DNA from: Gilliamella intestini | Lineage (GTDB): Bacteria; Pseudomonadota; Gammaproteobacteria; Enterobacterales; Orbaceae | Reading direction: 5' to 3' | Assembly: GCF_900094935.1 (NCBI RefSeq) | Contig: NZ_FMBA01000023.1 | Coordinates: 1-36,555, forward strand | DNA: 36,555 nt | Shown here: positions 26,760 through 34,773 of the stretch, one piece after another | Numbering within the stretch: the stretch's first letter is position 1 | How the letters are laid out: every line of letters begins with the position of its first letter | Program-made: the position numbers and the translations under genes | Notes under the pieces: model-generated | What the model was told of the DNA's origin: nothing | The model's database searches: none | The model's input: the letters and a program-made list of their open reading frames with translations, nothing else

Positions 26760-27332
26760 CTAAGGTCTTATTTGCCCTGCTTTCCAGTGTTTTCGACATA
26801 CTGAGTGGTATTCGCTGTCACCCAGATGAATGGAATTGCCAAATTTTACAATTTGTCCGTCTTGTCCTTCTAGTAAAATCATAGTCGCTTTTTTGCCACA
26901 CCAACAGACGGTTTTAAGCTCTCTGAAATTATCGGCAATTTCGAGCAGTGTTTTAGAACCTTCAAATAAATGTCCCATATAATCGGTTTTGATGCCAAAG
27001 AACATAATAGGCACGCCTTTTTCATCGCAGACATCTGATAGTTTCCAGATAGTGTTGCGTGATAAAAATTGACTTTCATCAATAAGTATACAAGCGTAGT
27101 TACTTTGTTTGATGTGCTCAATAATGCCATCAACCGTTGTATCATCAAGCTGAAGCGCCTTTTTGCGTAACCCTAAGCGCGAGACAATTTCAACCGCCGA
27201 ATCGCGCGTATCAACCGATGATTTAAGCAGTAACGTTTGCATGTTGTTACTTAGGTAGTTGTGGTCAATTTGTAGTAGTTCGGTGGATTTACCAGCATTC
27301 ATTACGCCATATATATAGTAGATCTTAGACAA
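26760..27332 (-). CDS. tdk: Thymidine kinase
   Basis: Phosphorylates thymidine in the salvage pathway; type II, tetrameric, zinc-containing family. The protein has 190 residues (E. coli 205). The P-loop is YGVMNAGKSTELLQ near residues 8-21, the Walker B-like block is ACILIDESQFLS near 80-91, and the lid zinc ligands are probably in TVCWCGKKATM and the C-terminal YHSVCRKHW. The start codon is TTG at 27332, with GAGAG about 8 bases upstream; no ATG gives a better start. It lies between the DUF4432 gene and gpmA, all on the minus strand, but is separated from gpmA by a terminator, so it is probably transcribed alone. Confidence 0.94.
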   Translation of the reverse strand: MSKIYYIYGVMNAGKSTELLQIDHNYLSNNMQTLLLKSSVDTRDSAVEIVSRLGLRKKALQLDDTTVDGIIEHIKQSNYACILIDESQFLSRNTIWKLSDVCDEKGVPIMFFGIKTDYMGHLFEGSKTLLEIADNFRELKTVCWCGKKATMILLEGQDGQIVKFGNSIHLGDSEYHSVCRKHWKAGQIRP

Positions 27333-27401
27333 AATAACGCTCTCAAAATTAAAAGAAATAAGACATAAAAATCAGTGAATAAAAGCTATTATGCAGATAA
27401 T

Positions 27402-27432
27402 AAAAAAGGTAAGTTAAACAACCTACCTTTTT
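27402..27432 (-). terminator. Bidirectional-looking terminator downstream of gpmA
   Basis: AAGGTAAGTT pairs with AACCTACCTT with one mismatch, flanked by A-runs and T-runs on both sides. On the minus strand it ends in CCTTTTTTATT. It lies between the gpmA stop and the tdk start. Confidence 0.7.
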
Positions 27433-27449
27433 GTTTGCTTAAAAAATAA

Positions 27450-28202
27450 TTATTTTGCTTTACCTTGGTTGGCAACTGCTGCTTGTTTTGCAGCGATTTC
27501 ATCTGCGTTGCCTAGGTAATAGTGTTTGATGACTTTCATATTGTCGTCAAATTCGTACACTAATGGTACACCTGTTGGGATGTTAAGTTCGATGATATCG
27601 TCATCGCTAATATTGTCTAGGTGTTTTACTAGCGCACGTAGTGAGTTACCATGAGCGGCAATAATAACACGTTCACCTTTAGCTACTCGTGGGGCAATGG
27701 TTGATTCCCAGTAAGGTAATACACGTTTGATCGTTAATGCTAAGCTTTCAGTTAATGGTAGTTCTGATTCTGGTAATTTGCTGTAGCGTGAATCATGACC
27801 AGGGAAGCGTTCATCTGATTTTTCAAGTGCAGGAGGTGTGATTGCAAAGCCACGACGCCATAATTTGACTTGGTCATCACCATATTTTGCCGCTGTTTCA
27901 GCTTTATTCAAGCCTTGTAATGCACCATAATGGCGTTCATTTAATTTCCAACTTTTTTCAACCGGCAACCATGCTTGGTCAACTTCGTCTAAAACGTGCC
28001 ATAAAGTGTGAATTGCACGTTTTAATACTGATGTATAAGCATAATCAAATTCAAAACCTTCTTGTTTAAGTAATTTACCTGCTTCAGCGGCTTCTTGGTT
28101 GCCTTTGTCAGATAAATCAACATCAGTCCAACCGCAAAAACGGTTTTCTTGGTTCCAAACGCTTTCTCCATGTCGAATAAGCACTAATTTTTTTACTGCC
28201 AT
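27450..28202 (-). CDS. gpmA: Phosphoglycerate mutase, 2,3-bisphosphoglycerate dependent
   Basis: Interconverts 3- and 2-phosphoglycerate in glycolysis. It has 250 residues, the same as E. coli GpmA. The phosphohistidine motif [10 protein letters not shown] places the catalytic His at residue 11. The conserved [10 protein letters not shown], the [11 protein letters not shown] block, [12 protein letters not shown] and the second histidine in [13 protein letters not shown] (about 184-196) are present. AAGGAG lies 8 bases before the ATG. It sits downstream of nlpD, where rpoS is found in E. coli. It has its own terminator. Confidence 0.98.
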   Translation of the reverse strand: MAVKKLVLIRHGESVWNQENRFCGWTDVDLSDKGNQEAAEAGKLLKQEGFEFDYAYTSVLKRAIHTLWHVLDEVDQAWLPVEKSWKLNERHYGALQGLNKAETAAKYGDDQVKLWRRGFAITPPALEKSDERFPGHDSRYSKLPESELPLTESLALTIKRVLPYWESTIAPRVAKGERVIIAAHGNSLRALVKHLDNISDDDIIELNIPTGVPLVYEFDDNMKVIKHYYLGNADEIAAKQAAVANQGKAK

Positions 28203-28326
28203 AAATATAACTCCTTTGTTACATAGATTTAATTTTAGTAAATTCTTATTTATGGATATACCACCTAGTTGCTGCTTGGCATATCTATTAGCATTGCGTC
28301 AATTAATTAACACAACACATTTATTA

Positions 28327-29337
28327 TTATTTTGATAAATATTTTAATGGATCAACTGATTGCGCTTTGTATCGAATTTCAAAGTGTAATCTAACCGACG
28401 ATGTGCCTGTTGCTCCCATTGTAGCAATTTGTTCACCCGCACGCACTGCTTGTTGTTCTTTAACTAATATAGATTGGTTGTGTGCATATGCTGTTAAATA
28501 GTCATCATTATGTTTAATAATAATTAAATTACCATAGCCGGGTAATGCATTACCCGAATAGACAACTCGCCCATCAGCTGCAGCCATGACTTTGTCGCCA
28601 AGTGAACCTGAAATATCAATACCTTTACTTGCTCTTGAATATTTTTCAATAATTTTACCTCGAGCCGGCCATCGCCAAGCGATATTGACAATATTTGAAT
28701 TTGCTTTTTGATTACTTGCAGAATCCTCTAGTGGTTCGGTGATAGTTTCAGTTGTTTCGGTTGTTGTTGGACGTTTATTTTTATCTATTGTAGTAATTGA
28801 AGTCGTTGTTGTCTTGGTTATTGTTGGTTTAGTTTTGGCTTGTCCAATCACTACAGATGAGTTATTGGTATTTGATTTATTTACTGTTGTATTATTTGTT
28901 GTAGTTTTTTGTGTTACCACAACAGTCCCACCACTAACATCTAATACTTGACCGACATTAACCGCAAAAGGCTCTTTGATGTTATTTTTAGCCGCTAATG
29001 AACGATAATCATTGCCCGTTACCCACGCAATATAAAATAAGGTGTCACCACGTTTAACCGTGTAAGTATCGCCTTGATATCCGCCTTTTGGAATATCATC
29101 ATAATTACGATTATAAACAATACGCTCATTACTAATCACCGTACTATTATTGGTGCTGTTAGTAACCGCAGAAGAAGATACCCTACCTCTTGTTGAGATA
29201 TTGGCTGGTGGTTTAGTATAAACAGAAGAAGTTGATGAACCACCTGCGCTAGAAATATCTTCGATTTCGGCTTGCTCGGTTTGTGTACACGCAACAATTA
29301 ACAAACTTAAGCAACTTAATATAAATATTTTTTTCAA
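28327..29337 (-). CDS. nlpD: Murein hydrolase activator NlpD (LysM and LytM lipoprotein)
   Basis: Outer-membrane lipoprotein that in E. coli activates the amidase AmiC for septal peptidoglycan splitting. I choose TTG at 29337: AAGGTG lies 5 bases before it, and the protein then begins LKKIFILSCLSLLIVAC, an ideal lipoprotein signal with Cys17. ATG at 29352 lacks a ribosome binding site. A LysM domain (YTVKRGDTLFYIAWVTGNDY) is at about 92-134 and a long Thr/Ser/Asn linker follows. The C-terminal LytM domain (about 215-336) carries SKGIDISGSLGD, where the active-enzyme metal-site His is missing as in E. coli NlpD, and LHFEIRYKAQSVDPLKYL. It should therefore be a regulator and not an enzyme. E. 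coli rpoS, normally next, is absent here. Confidence 0.93.
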   Translation of the reverse strand: MKKIFILSCLSLLIVACTQTEQAEIEDISSAGGSSTSSVYTKPPANISTRGRVSSSAVTNSTNNSTVISNERIVYNRNYDDIPKGGYQGDTYTVKRGDTLFYIAWVTGNDYRSLAAKNNIKEPFAVNVGQVLDVSGGTVVVTQKTTTNNTTVNKSNTNNSSVVIGQAKTKPTITKTTTTSITTIDKNKRPTTTETTETITEPLEDSASNQKANSNIVNIAWRWPARGKIIEKYSRASKGIDISGSLGDKVMAAADGRVVYSGNALPGYGNLIIIKHNDDYLTAYAHNQSILVKEQQAVRAGEQIATMGATGTSSVRLHFEIRYKAQSVDPLKYLSK

Positions 29338-29675
29338 AGCGACACCTTTCATTCGTGAATTTTATTTTTAGCTATTTTTTATTCAATAGCATTTTATACA
29401 TCTTGTTTAATTAGCACATTTTAGCGTTTTTATAGCAAAAAGCTATTATATTGATTACTTATTGGTTAAATCAATAAATTCACTCAAAATTTGATAGTTT
29501 TGCCTATAAATTTTTTTAAAAAATAATTATTATGACTATTTTTTACTGTTTGGGATTAACTATTTATTTGGTTTTTGTTGGATTTATTTTGAATGTAATG
29601 AGTATATACAATAAAATAGGTTTTCGTACAGTATCTTTACCGTATTTCTATAAAAATTTAATGTGATTTAAAATA
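29338..29675. other. 338-bp divergent promoter region between nlpD and rsmI
   Basis: No gene is supported. It must contain promoters for nlpD (minus) and rsmI (plus), but the DNA is too A/T-rich to pick boxes with confidence. One inverted repeat stands out, ATTGATT (29450-29456) with AATCAAT (29469-29475); its 12-base spacing is wrong for FNR. Confidence 0.45.
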
Positions 29676-30503
29676 ATGACTTTATATATTGTTGCAACAC
29701 CAATTGGAAACTTAGATGATATTACACTTAGAGCAATCAATACTCTTAAAAGCGTTGATCTTATTGCGGCTGAAGATACTCGCCATAGCGGTCTACTTTT
29801 ACAACATCTTGGCATTAAAGCAAAGCTATTTGCTTTGCACGATCATAATGAACAAGAAAAGTCTCACCTTTTGATTGAAAAACTAAAATCTGGCTTATCT
29901 ATTGCTTTAATTTCAGATGCTGGTACACCATTAATTAACGATCCCGGTTATCACTTGGTTAAAGCTTGTCGTGATAATAATATTCAAGTCGTGCCAATTC
30001 CTGGTGCTTGTGCTGCTATTGCAGCGTTATCTGTTGCTGGACTACCTTCTGATAAATTCAGTTATGAAGGATTTTTACCCGCTAAAAGCAAAGCACGGCA
30101 AGATAGTTTAGCTAAATTAATTGATGAACCACGAACTATGATTTTTTATGAGTCAACGCATCGTTTGCTAGATACACTGCAAGATATGCAAACTGTTTTT
30201 GGTGCAAATAAACGTGTTGTTTTAGCTAAAGAACTCACCAAAACATGGGAAACTATTGTCAGTTTTACCATAAGCGAGCTAGTAGCATGGCTAAACGAAG
30301 ATACGAATCGCCAAAAAGGCGAATTTGTTTTAATTGTTGAAGGTTATGTAAAAACCGATAATGACATTGACCAAAAAGCCATTAATACCCTTAAATTATT
30401 ACAAAAAGAGTTACCTCTTAAAAAAGCTGCTGCTATTACAGCTGAAATCTATGGACTTAAAAAGAACCAGCTTTATCAAATTGGTTTGGATGCAGAGCAA
30501 TAA
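29676..30503 (+). CDS. rsmI: 16S rRNA (cytidine1402-2'-O)-methyltransferase RsmI
   Basis: Methylates the ribose of C1402 in the decoding centre of 16S rRNA using SAM. The protein has 275 residues (E. coli 286). The tetrapyrrole-methylase fold shows [18 protein letters not shown] at the N-terminus, [34 protein letters not shown] near 86-103, the SAM-binding [20 protein letters not shown] near 108-127, and [12 protein letters not shown]. No good ribosome binding site precedes the ATG, which opens directly on the conserved N-terminus, so the start is still likely. It is not adjacent to the lpoA-type genes beside it in E. coli. It reads toward the repeat region. Confidence 0.96.
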   Translation: MTLYIVATPIGNLDDITLRAINTLKSVDLIAAEDTRHSGLLLQHLGIKAKLFALHDHNEQEKSHLLIEKLKSGLSIALISDAGTPLINDPGYHLVKACRDNNIQVVPIPGACAAIAALSVAGLPSDKFSYEGFLPAKSKARQDSLAKLIDEPRTMIFYESTHRLLDTLQDMQTVFGANKRVVLAKELTKTWETIVSFTISELVAWLNEDTNRQKGEFVLIVEGYVKTDNDIDQKAINTLKLLQKELPLKKAAAITAEIYGLKKNQLYQIGLDAEQ

Positions 30504-30602
30504 TTAAACCGCTAACAATTTGCTGATTATGCCACATCACCAGTAAAGTCGGTATCGCGCTTACCACTTACCCATTCATTTCAAACTAGTCGGTTTTGTG
30601 AA

Positions 30603-30966
30603 TTTTTAATTGATACTAGCTGATCATACCTTTTAACAAATAAAAAACCGTAAAGACTAAATTAATCACCAAACGGTATACACTCCTGAATATTTTTTAC
30701 AAAAAATATAACCTAAACCATAAACATCACATCATTAAAATATCTATCTTTTTCTTATTTGTGCGGTGGCTAACAAATTTATAAATTTTAATTGATACTA
30801 GCTGATCATACCTTTTAACAAATGAAAAACCGCAAAGGCTAAATTAATCACCAAACGGTATACAATCCTGAATATTTTTTACAAAAAATATAACCTAAAC
30901 CGTAAACATCACATCATTAAAGTATCTATCTTTTTCTTATTTGCTCGTTGGCTGACAAGTTTATAA
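30603..30966 (+). repeat. Tandem duplication, 182-bp period, two copies
   Basis: Copy A (30603-30784) and copy B (30785-30966) match over almost their whole length with a few substitutions. Both contain TTAATTGATACTAGCTGATC, ATCACCAAACGGTATACA and CATCACATCATTAAA. The AAACGGTATA segment within each is the left half of the dispersed repeat also seen at 23750. Confidence 0.85.
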
Positions 30967-31057
30967 ATTTGGATGCCTAACCATAAAACGTTTAGCCAAA
31001 TCGGTAACAATTATTTTCTTTATAATTTAAATACCTTATCTATTGTCTAAGATACGG

Positions 31058-31106
31058 TTTTATGGGTATTGATTACAGTCATTTCTCGAATTACTGTAAA
31101 TAACGT
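31058..31106 (+). repeat. Right half of dispersed repeat, copy 2
   Basis: It matches 23981-24029 at about four of five bases, both starting TTTTATGG and ending ACTGTAAATAACGT. Together with the preceding AAACGGTATA segment at 30853 it makes a second copy of the 250-280 bp intergenic element. Confidence 0.65.
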
Positions 31107-31225
31107 GAGCAATTCTGACATTTATTACTTGATCTATCGATAAGAATATTGGCACAAATAGCACAATTTAGTATATAATCGCCCCTTATTTTTAAGACAC
31201 TTTAAAACAAAAGGTAACAAACAGT

Positions 31226-32317
31226 ATGGGATTTAAATGTGGGATTGTCGGATTACCGAATGTAGGTAAGTCAACGCTTTTTAACGCACTAACTAAAGCA
31301 GGCATTGAAGCGGCTAACTTTCCGTTTTGTACTATCGAGCCAAATACTGGGGTTGTGCCGATGCCCGATCCACGTTTAGATGAGCTAGCTAAAATTGTTA
31401 AACCACAACGCACTTTGCCAACAACGATGGAGTTTGTTGATATTGCAGGCCTTGTTAAAGGGGCGTCAAAAGGTGAAGGCCTTGGCAATCAATTTTTAGC
31501 CAATATTCGTGAAACCGAAGCCATTGGGCATGTTGTGCGTTGCTTTGAAAACGAGAACATTGTCCACGTTGCGGGTAAAATCGATCCTGCTGAAGATATC
31601 GAAATTATCAATACCGAGCTAGCATTAGCCGATCTTGAAGCATGTGAACGAGCAATAACTCGCCAACAAAAACGCGCTAAAGGTGGCGATAAAGACGCCA
31701 AATTTGAAGTGGAAATCCTTGAAAAGTGTTTACCTCATCTTGAGCAAGGCAAAAAGCTACTCTTATTAGATCTTAGCAAAGAAGAACTTGAAGCCATCAA
31801 ATACCTTAGTTTTTTAACGTTAAAACCAACTATGTACATTGCCAATGTGAATGAAGATGGTTTTGAAAATAATCCTTATTTAGATAAAGTTAAAGCAATA
31901 GCAGAACAAGAAAAAGCGGTTGTAGTACCTGTTTGTGCAGCAATTGAAGCAGAACTTGCCGAACTTGATGATGCCGATCGTGATGAATTTATGCAAGATT
32001 TAGGCCTAACCGAACCCGGTTTAAACCGTGTAATTCGTGCTGGATACAGCTTGCTTAATCTGCAAACTTATTTTACCGCAGGTGTTAAAGAAGTTCGTGC
32101 TTGGACCATTTCGGTTGGTGATACGGCTCCGCAAGCGGCAGGAAAAATTCATACCGATTTTGAAAAAGGCTTTATTCGTGCGCAAACCATTGCCTTTGAT
32201 GATTTTATTAAATACGGCGGTGAGCAAGGTGCTAAAGAGGCAGGCAAAATGCGGGCTGAAGGTAAAGACTATATCGTGCAAGATGGCGATATTATGAATT
32301 TCTTATTTAATGTGTAG
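31226..32317 (+). CDS. ychF: Redox-regulated ATPase YchF (OLA1 family)
   Basis: Obg-like P-loop ATPase that binds ribosomes and is implicated in stress and redox responses. It has 363 residues, the same as E. coli. The G1 motif [16 protein letters not shown] is at 9-24, switch 2 [20 protein letters not shown] near 70-89, and the G4 position reads NVNE instead of NKxD, which explains ATP preference in this family. A central coiled coil and a C-terminal TGS domain ([17 protein letters not shown] onward) follow. AAAGGTAAC lies before the ATG. In E. coli ychF follows pth; here it stands alone with its own terminator. Confidence 0.98.
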   Translation: MGFKCGIVGLPNVGKSTLFNALTKAGIEAANFPFCTIEPNTGVVPMPDPRLDELAKIVKPQRTLPTTMEFVDIAGLVKGASKGEGLGNQFLANIRETEAIGHVVRCFENENIVHVAGKIDPAEDIEIINTELALADLEACERAITRQQKRAKGGDKDAKFEVEILEKCLPHLEQGKKLLLLDLSKEELEAIKYLSFLTLKPTMYIANVNEDGFENNPYLDKVKAIAEQEKAVVVPVCAAIEAELAELDDADRDEFMQDLGLTEPGLNRVIRAGYSLLNLQTYFTAGVKEVRAWTISVGDTAPQAAGKIHTDFEKGFIRAQTIAFDDFIKYGGEQGAKEAGKMRAEGKDYIVQDGDIMNFLFNV

Positions 32318-32328
32318 TTGATTATTTT

Positions 32329-32352
32329 ACGTCGCCTTTTGGCGACGTTTTT
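32329..32352 (+). terminator. Rho-independent terminator of ychF
   Basis: ACGTCGCC (32329-32336) pairs perfectly with GGCGACGT (32341-32348) around TTTT and is followed by a T-run on the plus strand, 12 bp past the ychF stop. Confidence 0.85.
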
Positions 32353-32491
32353 GTATTGACTTTATATAACTAATTAATATTAAATTAACATTAAGATAAA
32401 ATTAATTTTTTTACTTAAACGTAGTGTTACCTGAAACTTCTTGTCAACTGAACCAATAATAGATTGGTAAATATAAGGGCTGTCCACTTTT

Positions 32492-33718
32492 ATGTTACTC
32501 ACTTTTCAACAAGCCAAGCAACAAATGCTTCAAAGCGCATCAACCATAAAATCTCTGCATAGTGAAAAAGTTACGTTATTTGAAGCATTAGAAAGGATTA
32601 CCGCTGAACCTGTAATTTCCCCTATTAATGTACCTAGTTTTGATAATTCAGCGATGGATGGTTATGCGATTCGATTAGCGGATCTTAAGCAATCAAAATT
32701 GCTGCCACGGGCTGGTGCGATTTTTGCAGGCGATGATATAAGCAATCTTCATTGGTCACAAGGTACTTGTTTACGCATTATGACAGGTGCGCCTGTGCCA
32801 AAAGATGCCGATGCCGTAGTTATGCAAGAACAAACCGAAAAATCAGATTTGGGTATTGCGTTTTTAAGTCAGGTAAAAGCTGGCGATAATATCCGCCGTA
32901 TGGGTGAAGATGTTAAACAAGATTCAATCATTATCAACAAAGGAACTAAATTAACAGTGCCAACCCTATCGACACTGGCAACGCTAGGCATGAGCGAACT
33001 TGTGGTATTTAAAAAGTTAAAAGTCGCTATTTTATCAACCGGTAATGAATTAACACCAATCGGTAAACCGTTGTCAGGTAATGGTGCTATTTATGACAGT
33101 AATCGCTTTACGCTAAAATTATTACTGAGCAAACTTAACTGTGAAATTGTTGATCTTGGTATTATTGCTGATGATCCAAACCAAATTAAACAAGCGTTGA
33201 TAAGTGCATCAAGTCAGGCTGATTTGGTAATAACCAGCGGCGGTGTTTCAGTCGGTGATGCTGATTATACCAAAACTGCTTTAAAAGAACTCGGTACAAT
33301 CAACTTTTGGAAGATGGCAATAAAACCGGGCAAACCTTTTGCTTTTGGTAAAATTGGCAATGCGCTATTTTGTGGCTTGCCAGGTAACCCTGTTTCGACC
33401 TTGGTGACATTTTACCAATTAGTGCAACCTTTGATTTTGGTGCTTTCAGGGCTTGAATATTCATCCATGGATTTTAGCTTTAAAGTTAAAACAGCAACAA
33501 ATCTTAAAAAGACTGTCGGTAGGTTAGACTTTCAACGTGGTATGCTGCAAATCAATGCACAGGGCGAATTAGAAGTAAGTCCAACTGGAGCGCAAGGTTC
33601 GCATATTACTCAGTCATTTAATCAAGCAAACTGTTTTATTGTGCTTGAACAAGAACGAGGCAATGTAGCTAAAGGTGAACTTGTTACTGTTGAGCTATTC
33701 AATGCGCTATTAAAGTAG
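32492..33718 (+). CDS. moeA: Molybdopterin molybdenumtransferase MoeA
   Basis: Inserts molybdate into adenylylated molybdopterin, the last step of molybdenum cofactor synthesis. The protein has 408 residues (E. coli 411). Motifs in order are PSFDNSAMDGYAIR near 49-62, IMTGAPVPKDADAVVMQE near 97-114, GDNIRRMGEDVK, the MoCF domain LSTGNELTPIG and SGGVSVGDADY near 250, KPGKPFAFGKIG and CGLPGNPVS near 295. The usual partner moeB is not adjacent. AAGGG lies about 10 bases upstream of the ATG. It implies that at least one molybdoenzyme is used by this organism. Confidence 0.97.
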   Translation: MLLTFQQAKQQMLQSASTIKSLHSEKVTLFEALERITAEPVISPINVPSFDNSAMDGYAIRLADLKQSKLLPRAGAIFAGDDISNLHWSQGTCLRIMTGAPVPKDADAVVMQEQTEKSDLGIAFLSQVKAGDNIRRMGEDVKQDSIIINKGTKLTVPTLSTLATLGMSELVVFKKLKVAILSTGNELTPIGKPLSGNGAIYDSNRFTLKLLLSKLNCEIVDLGIIADDPNQIKQALISASSQADLVITSGGVSVGDADYTKTALKELGTINFWKMAIKPGKPFAFGKIGNALFCGLPGNPVSTLVTFYQLVQPLILVLSGLEYSSMDFSFKVKTATNLKKTVGRLDFQRGMLQINAQGELEVSPTGAQGSHITQSFNQANCFIVLEQERGNVAKGELVTVELFNALLK

Positions 33719-33748
33719 CCTAGGTTCAGGTTAATGCACTATTTAATA

Positions 33749-34177
33749 TCAAAATAGTGCAACCAATATTGCGCCTGCCGCAATCATGGCAACGCCAATC
33801 CCTGCTAATAACGAGATCTTTTCACCAAATAAAACCATTGCAAACACAACCGCAAACACAACACTTAATTTATCAATTGGCGCAACTTGTGACACCTTGC
33901 CTTCTTTGATCGCCATAAAGTAAAATAACCAAGAGAGTGCGCCAGCAATGCCACTAAGCGCAATAATGAATAAAGCTTTTTTATCGTTAAAAAAGGTATT
34001 AATAAGGTTAAGCTTGCCTTGTACAACCACAACGCCAACTAAAAAAATGGCCATAACAATAGCACGAATGGCGGTTGCGGTGTTAGCATCAAGGTGTTGT
34101 AAACCAATTTTCCCTAAAATAGCAACACTGGCCGCAGTTATAGCTGAAAGTAATGCGTAAATAAGCCATGCACTCAT
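33749..34177 (-). CDS. EamA-family transporter, single-domain
   Basis: A 142-residue inner-membrane protein with about five hydrophobic helices, equal to one EamA (DUF6) repeat; typical drug/metabolite transporters have two. Motifs include WLIYALLSAITAASVAILGK at the start and FMAIKEGKVSQVAPIDKLS followed by LFGEKISLLAGIGVAMIAAG at the end. Single-repeat members are expected to work as dimers, like small multidrug resistance proteins. The substrate is unknown. Its ATG overlaps nearly with the stop of the upstream lipoprotein gene (TAA-T-ATG), so translation is probably coupled. It converges on moeA. Confidence 0.9.
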   Translation of the reverse strand: MSAWLIYALLSAITAASVAILGKIGLQHLDANTATAIRAIVMAIFLVGVVVVQGKLNLINTFFNDKKALFIIALSGIAGALSWLFYFMAIKEGKVSQVAPIDKLSVVFAVVFAMVLFGEKISLLAGIGVAMIAAGAILVALF

Positions 34178-34178
34178 A

Positions 34179-34385
34179 TTAGTATTTATCGACTTTAAAT
34201 AGATATTGTTGATTATTGGAATTAGTATTACATTGTTGCGATTTATTCATTACACCACGACAATCTTCTAAAACACCGTGTGCTTTTGACCAATGATAAG
34301 TTTTGCCTTTGTCGTTTTTGCCGCCACAACCAACTAATGTCAAACTAAACACTAAACAAGATAAACCTATAATGGCAGATTTCAT
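34179..34385 (-). CDS. Small lipoprotein of unknown function
   Basis: A 68-residue protein with a lipoprotein signal (MKSAIIGLSCLVFSLTLVGC) and Cys20 in the lipobox LVGC, followed by GGKNDKGK. The mature part is about 48 residues, with two further cysteines (DCRGVMNKSQQC) that could form a disulfide. A very strong AAGGAGG ribosome binding site precedes the ATG, which supports real expression. It is directly followed by the EamA transporter gene with a 1-bp gap, so they form an operon. I do not recognise its family. The residue after Cys is Gly, which does not signal inner-membrane retention. Confidence 0.75.
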   Translation of the reverse strand: MKSAIIGLSCLVFSLTLVGCGGKNDKGKTYHWSKAHGVLEDCRGVMNKSQQCNTNSNNQQYLFKVDKY

Positions 34386-34756
34386 TTCGTCCTCCTTTTT
34401 GCAAACATATAATTAACCATATTACGTTTGTTTTTATTTGAATTATTTTACTTCAGAATCAATACGATTAATAGCTTGGCTACCGCCTATTTTTATTAGA
34501 TGAAAAGAGCGATTGCCTTTGTAGGCATTTAATAATTGCAAAGGCTCCTAATAGCGAACTCCCCACAAATTGTATACAAAAAATAGGAGTGATTTAAACA
34601 CCGAAGCAATAAATACCACCACTATAAAAACTATAATAAAATCAACGTTTTTCTGATATTTTTTTGCTAAAATGATTTGGGATTTAAAATAAGCTACCGC
34701 TGTTGCGGTAGCTAACTGCAACAGCATAGCCCTGATTTAGGACAAAGCGCTAAACG
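34386..34756. other. 371-bp intergenic region
   Basis: No gene is supported. Next to the secreted-protein gene it carries the 87-bp block that is repeated exactly at 36266-36352, including a terminator. A weak inverted repeat GCCTTTG (34515-34521) with CAAAGGC (34539-34545) lies in the middle, and a strong ribosome binding site for the lipoprotein lies at the left end. Confidence 0.5.
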
Positions 34757-34773
34757 CTAAGGTGTAACGCAAA
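34687..34773 (-). repeat. 87-bp exact direct repeat covering a 3' gene end and terminator, copy 1
   Basis: Identical base for base to 36266-36352. It contains the last codons of the secreted-protein gene, about 70 bp of downstream DNA and the terminator hairpin. Confidence 0.9.
34692..34713 (-). terminator. Terminator of the secreted lectin-like protein gene
   Basis: AGCTACCGC (34692-34700) pairs perfectly with GCGGTAGCT (34705-34713) around TGTT, followed on the minus strand by TATTTTAAA. Confidence 0.65.

Larger units (their letters stand above)
30504..31225. other. 722-bp intergenic region filled with repeats
   Basis: No coding region is supported. Most of it is a tandem duplication with a 182-bp period followed by the second half of a dispersed repeat; the last 100 bp should hold the ychF promoter. 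Confidence 0.6.

Noticed and set aside
31116-31142. Similarity of TCTGACATTTATTACTTGATC to the flank of the IS481-type element near 440
   Set aside because: The shared words (ACTTGATCT, CTGACATTTA) are in different order in the two places, so I cannot call it an IS remnant.
34558-34592. Possible third copy of the dispersed ACTCC ... ACAAAAAATA repeat
   Set aside because: Only the ends match and the middle differs; in such A/T-rich DNA this is not above chance by eye.
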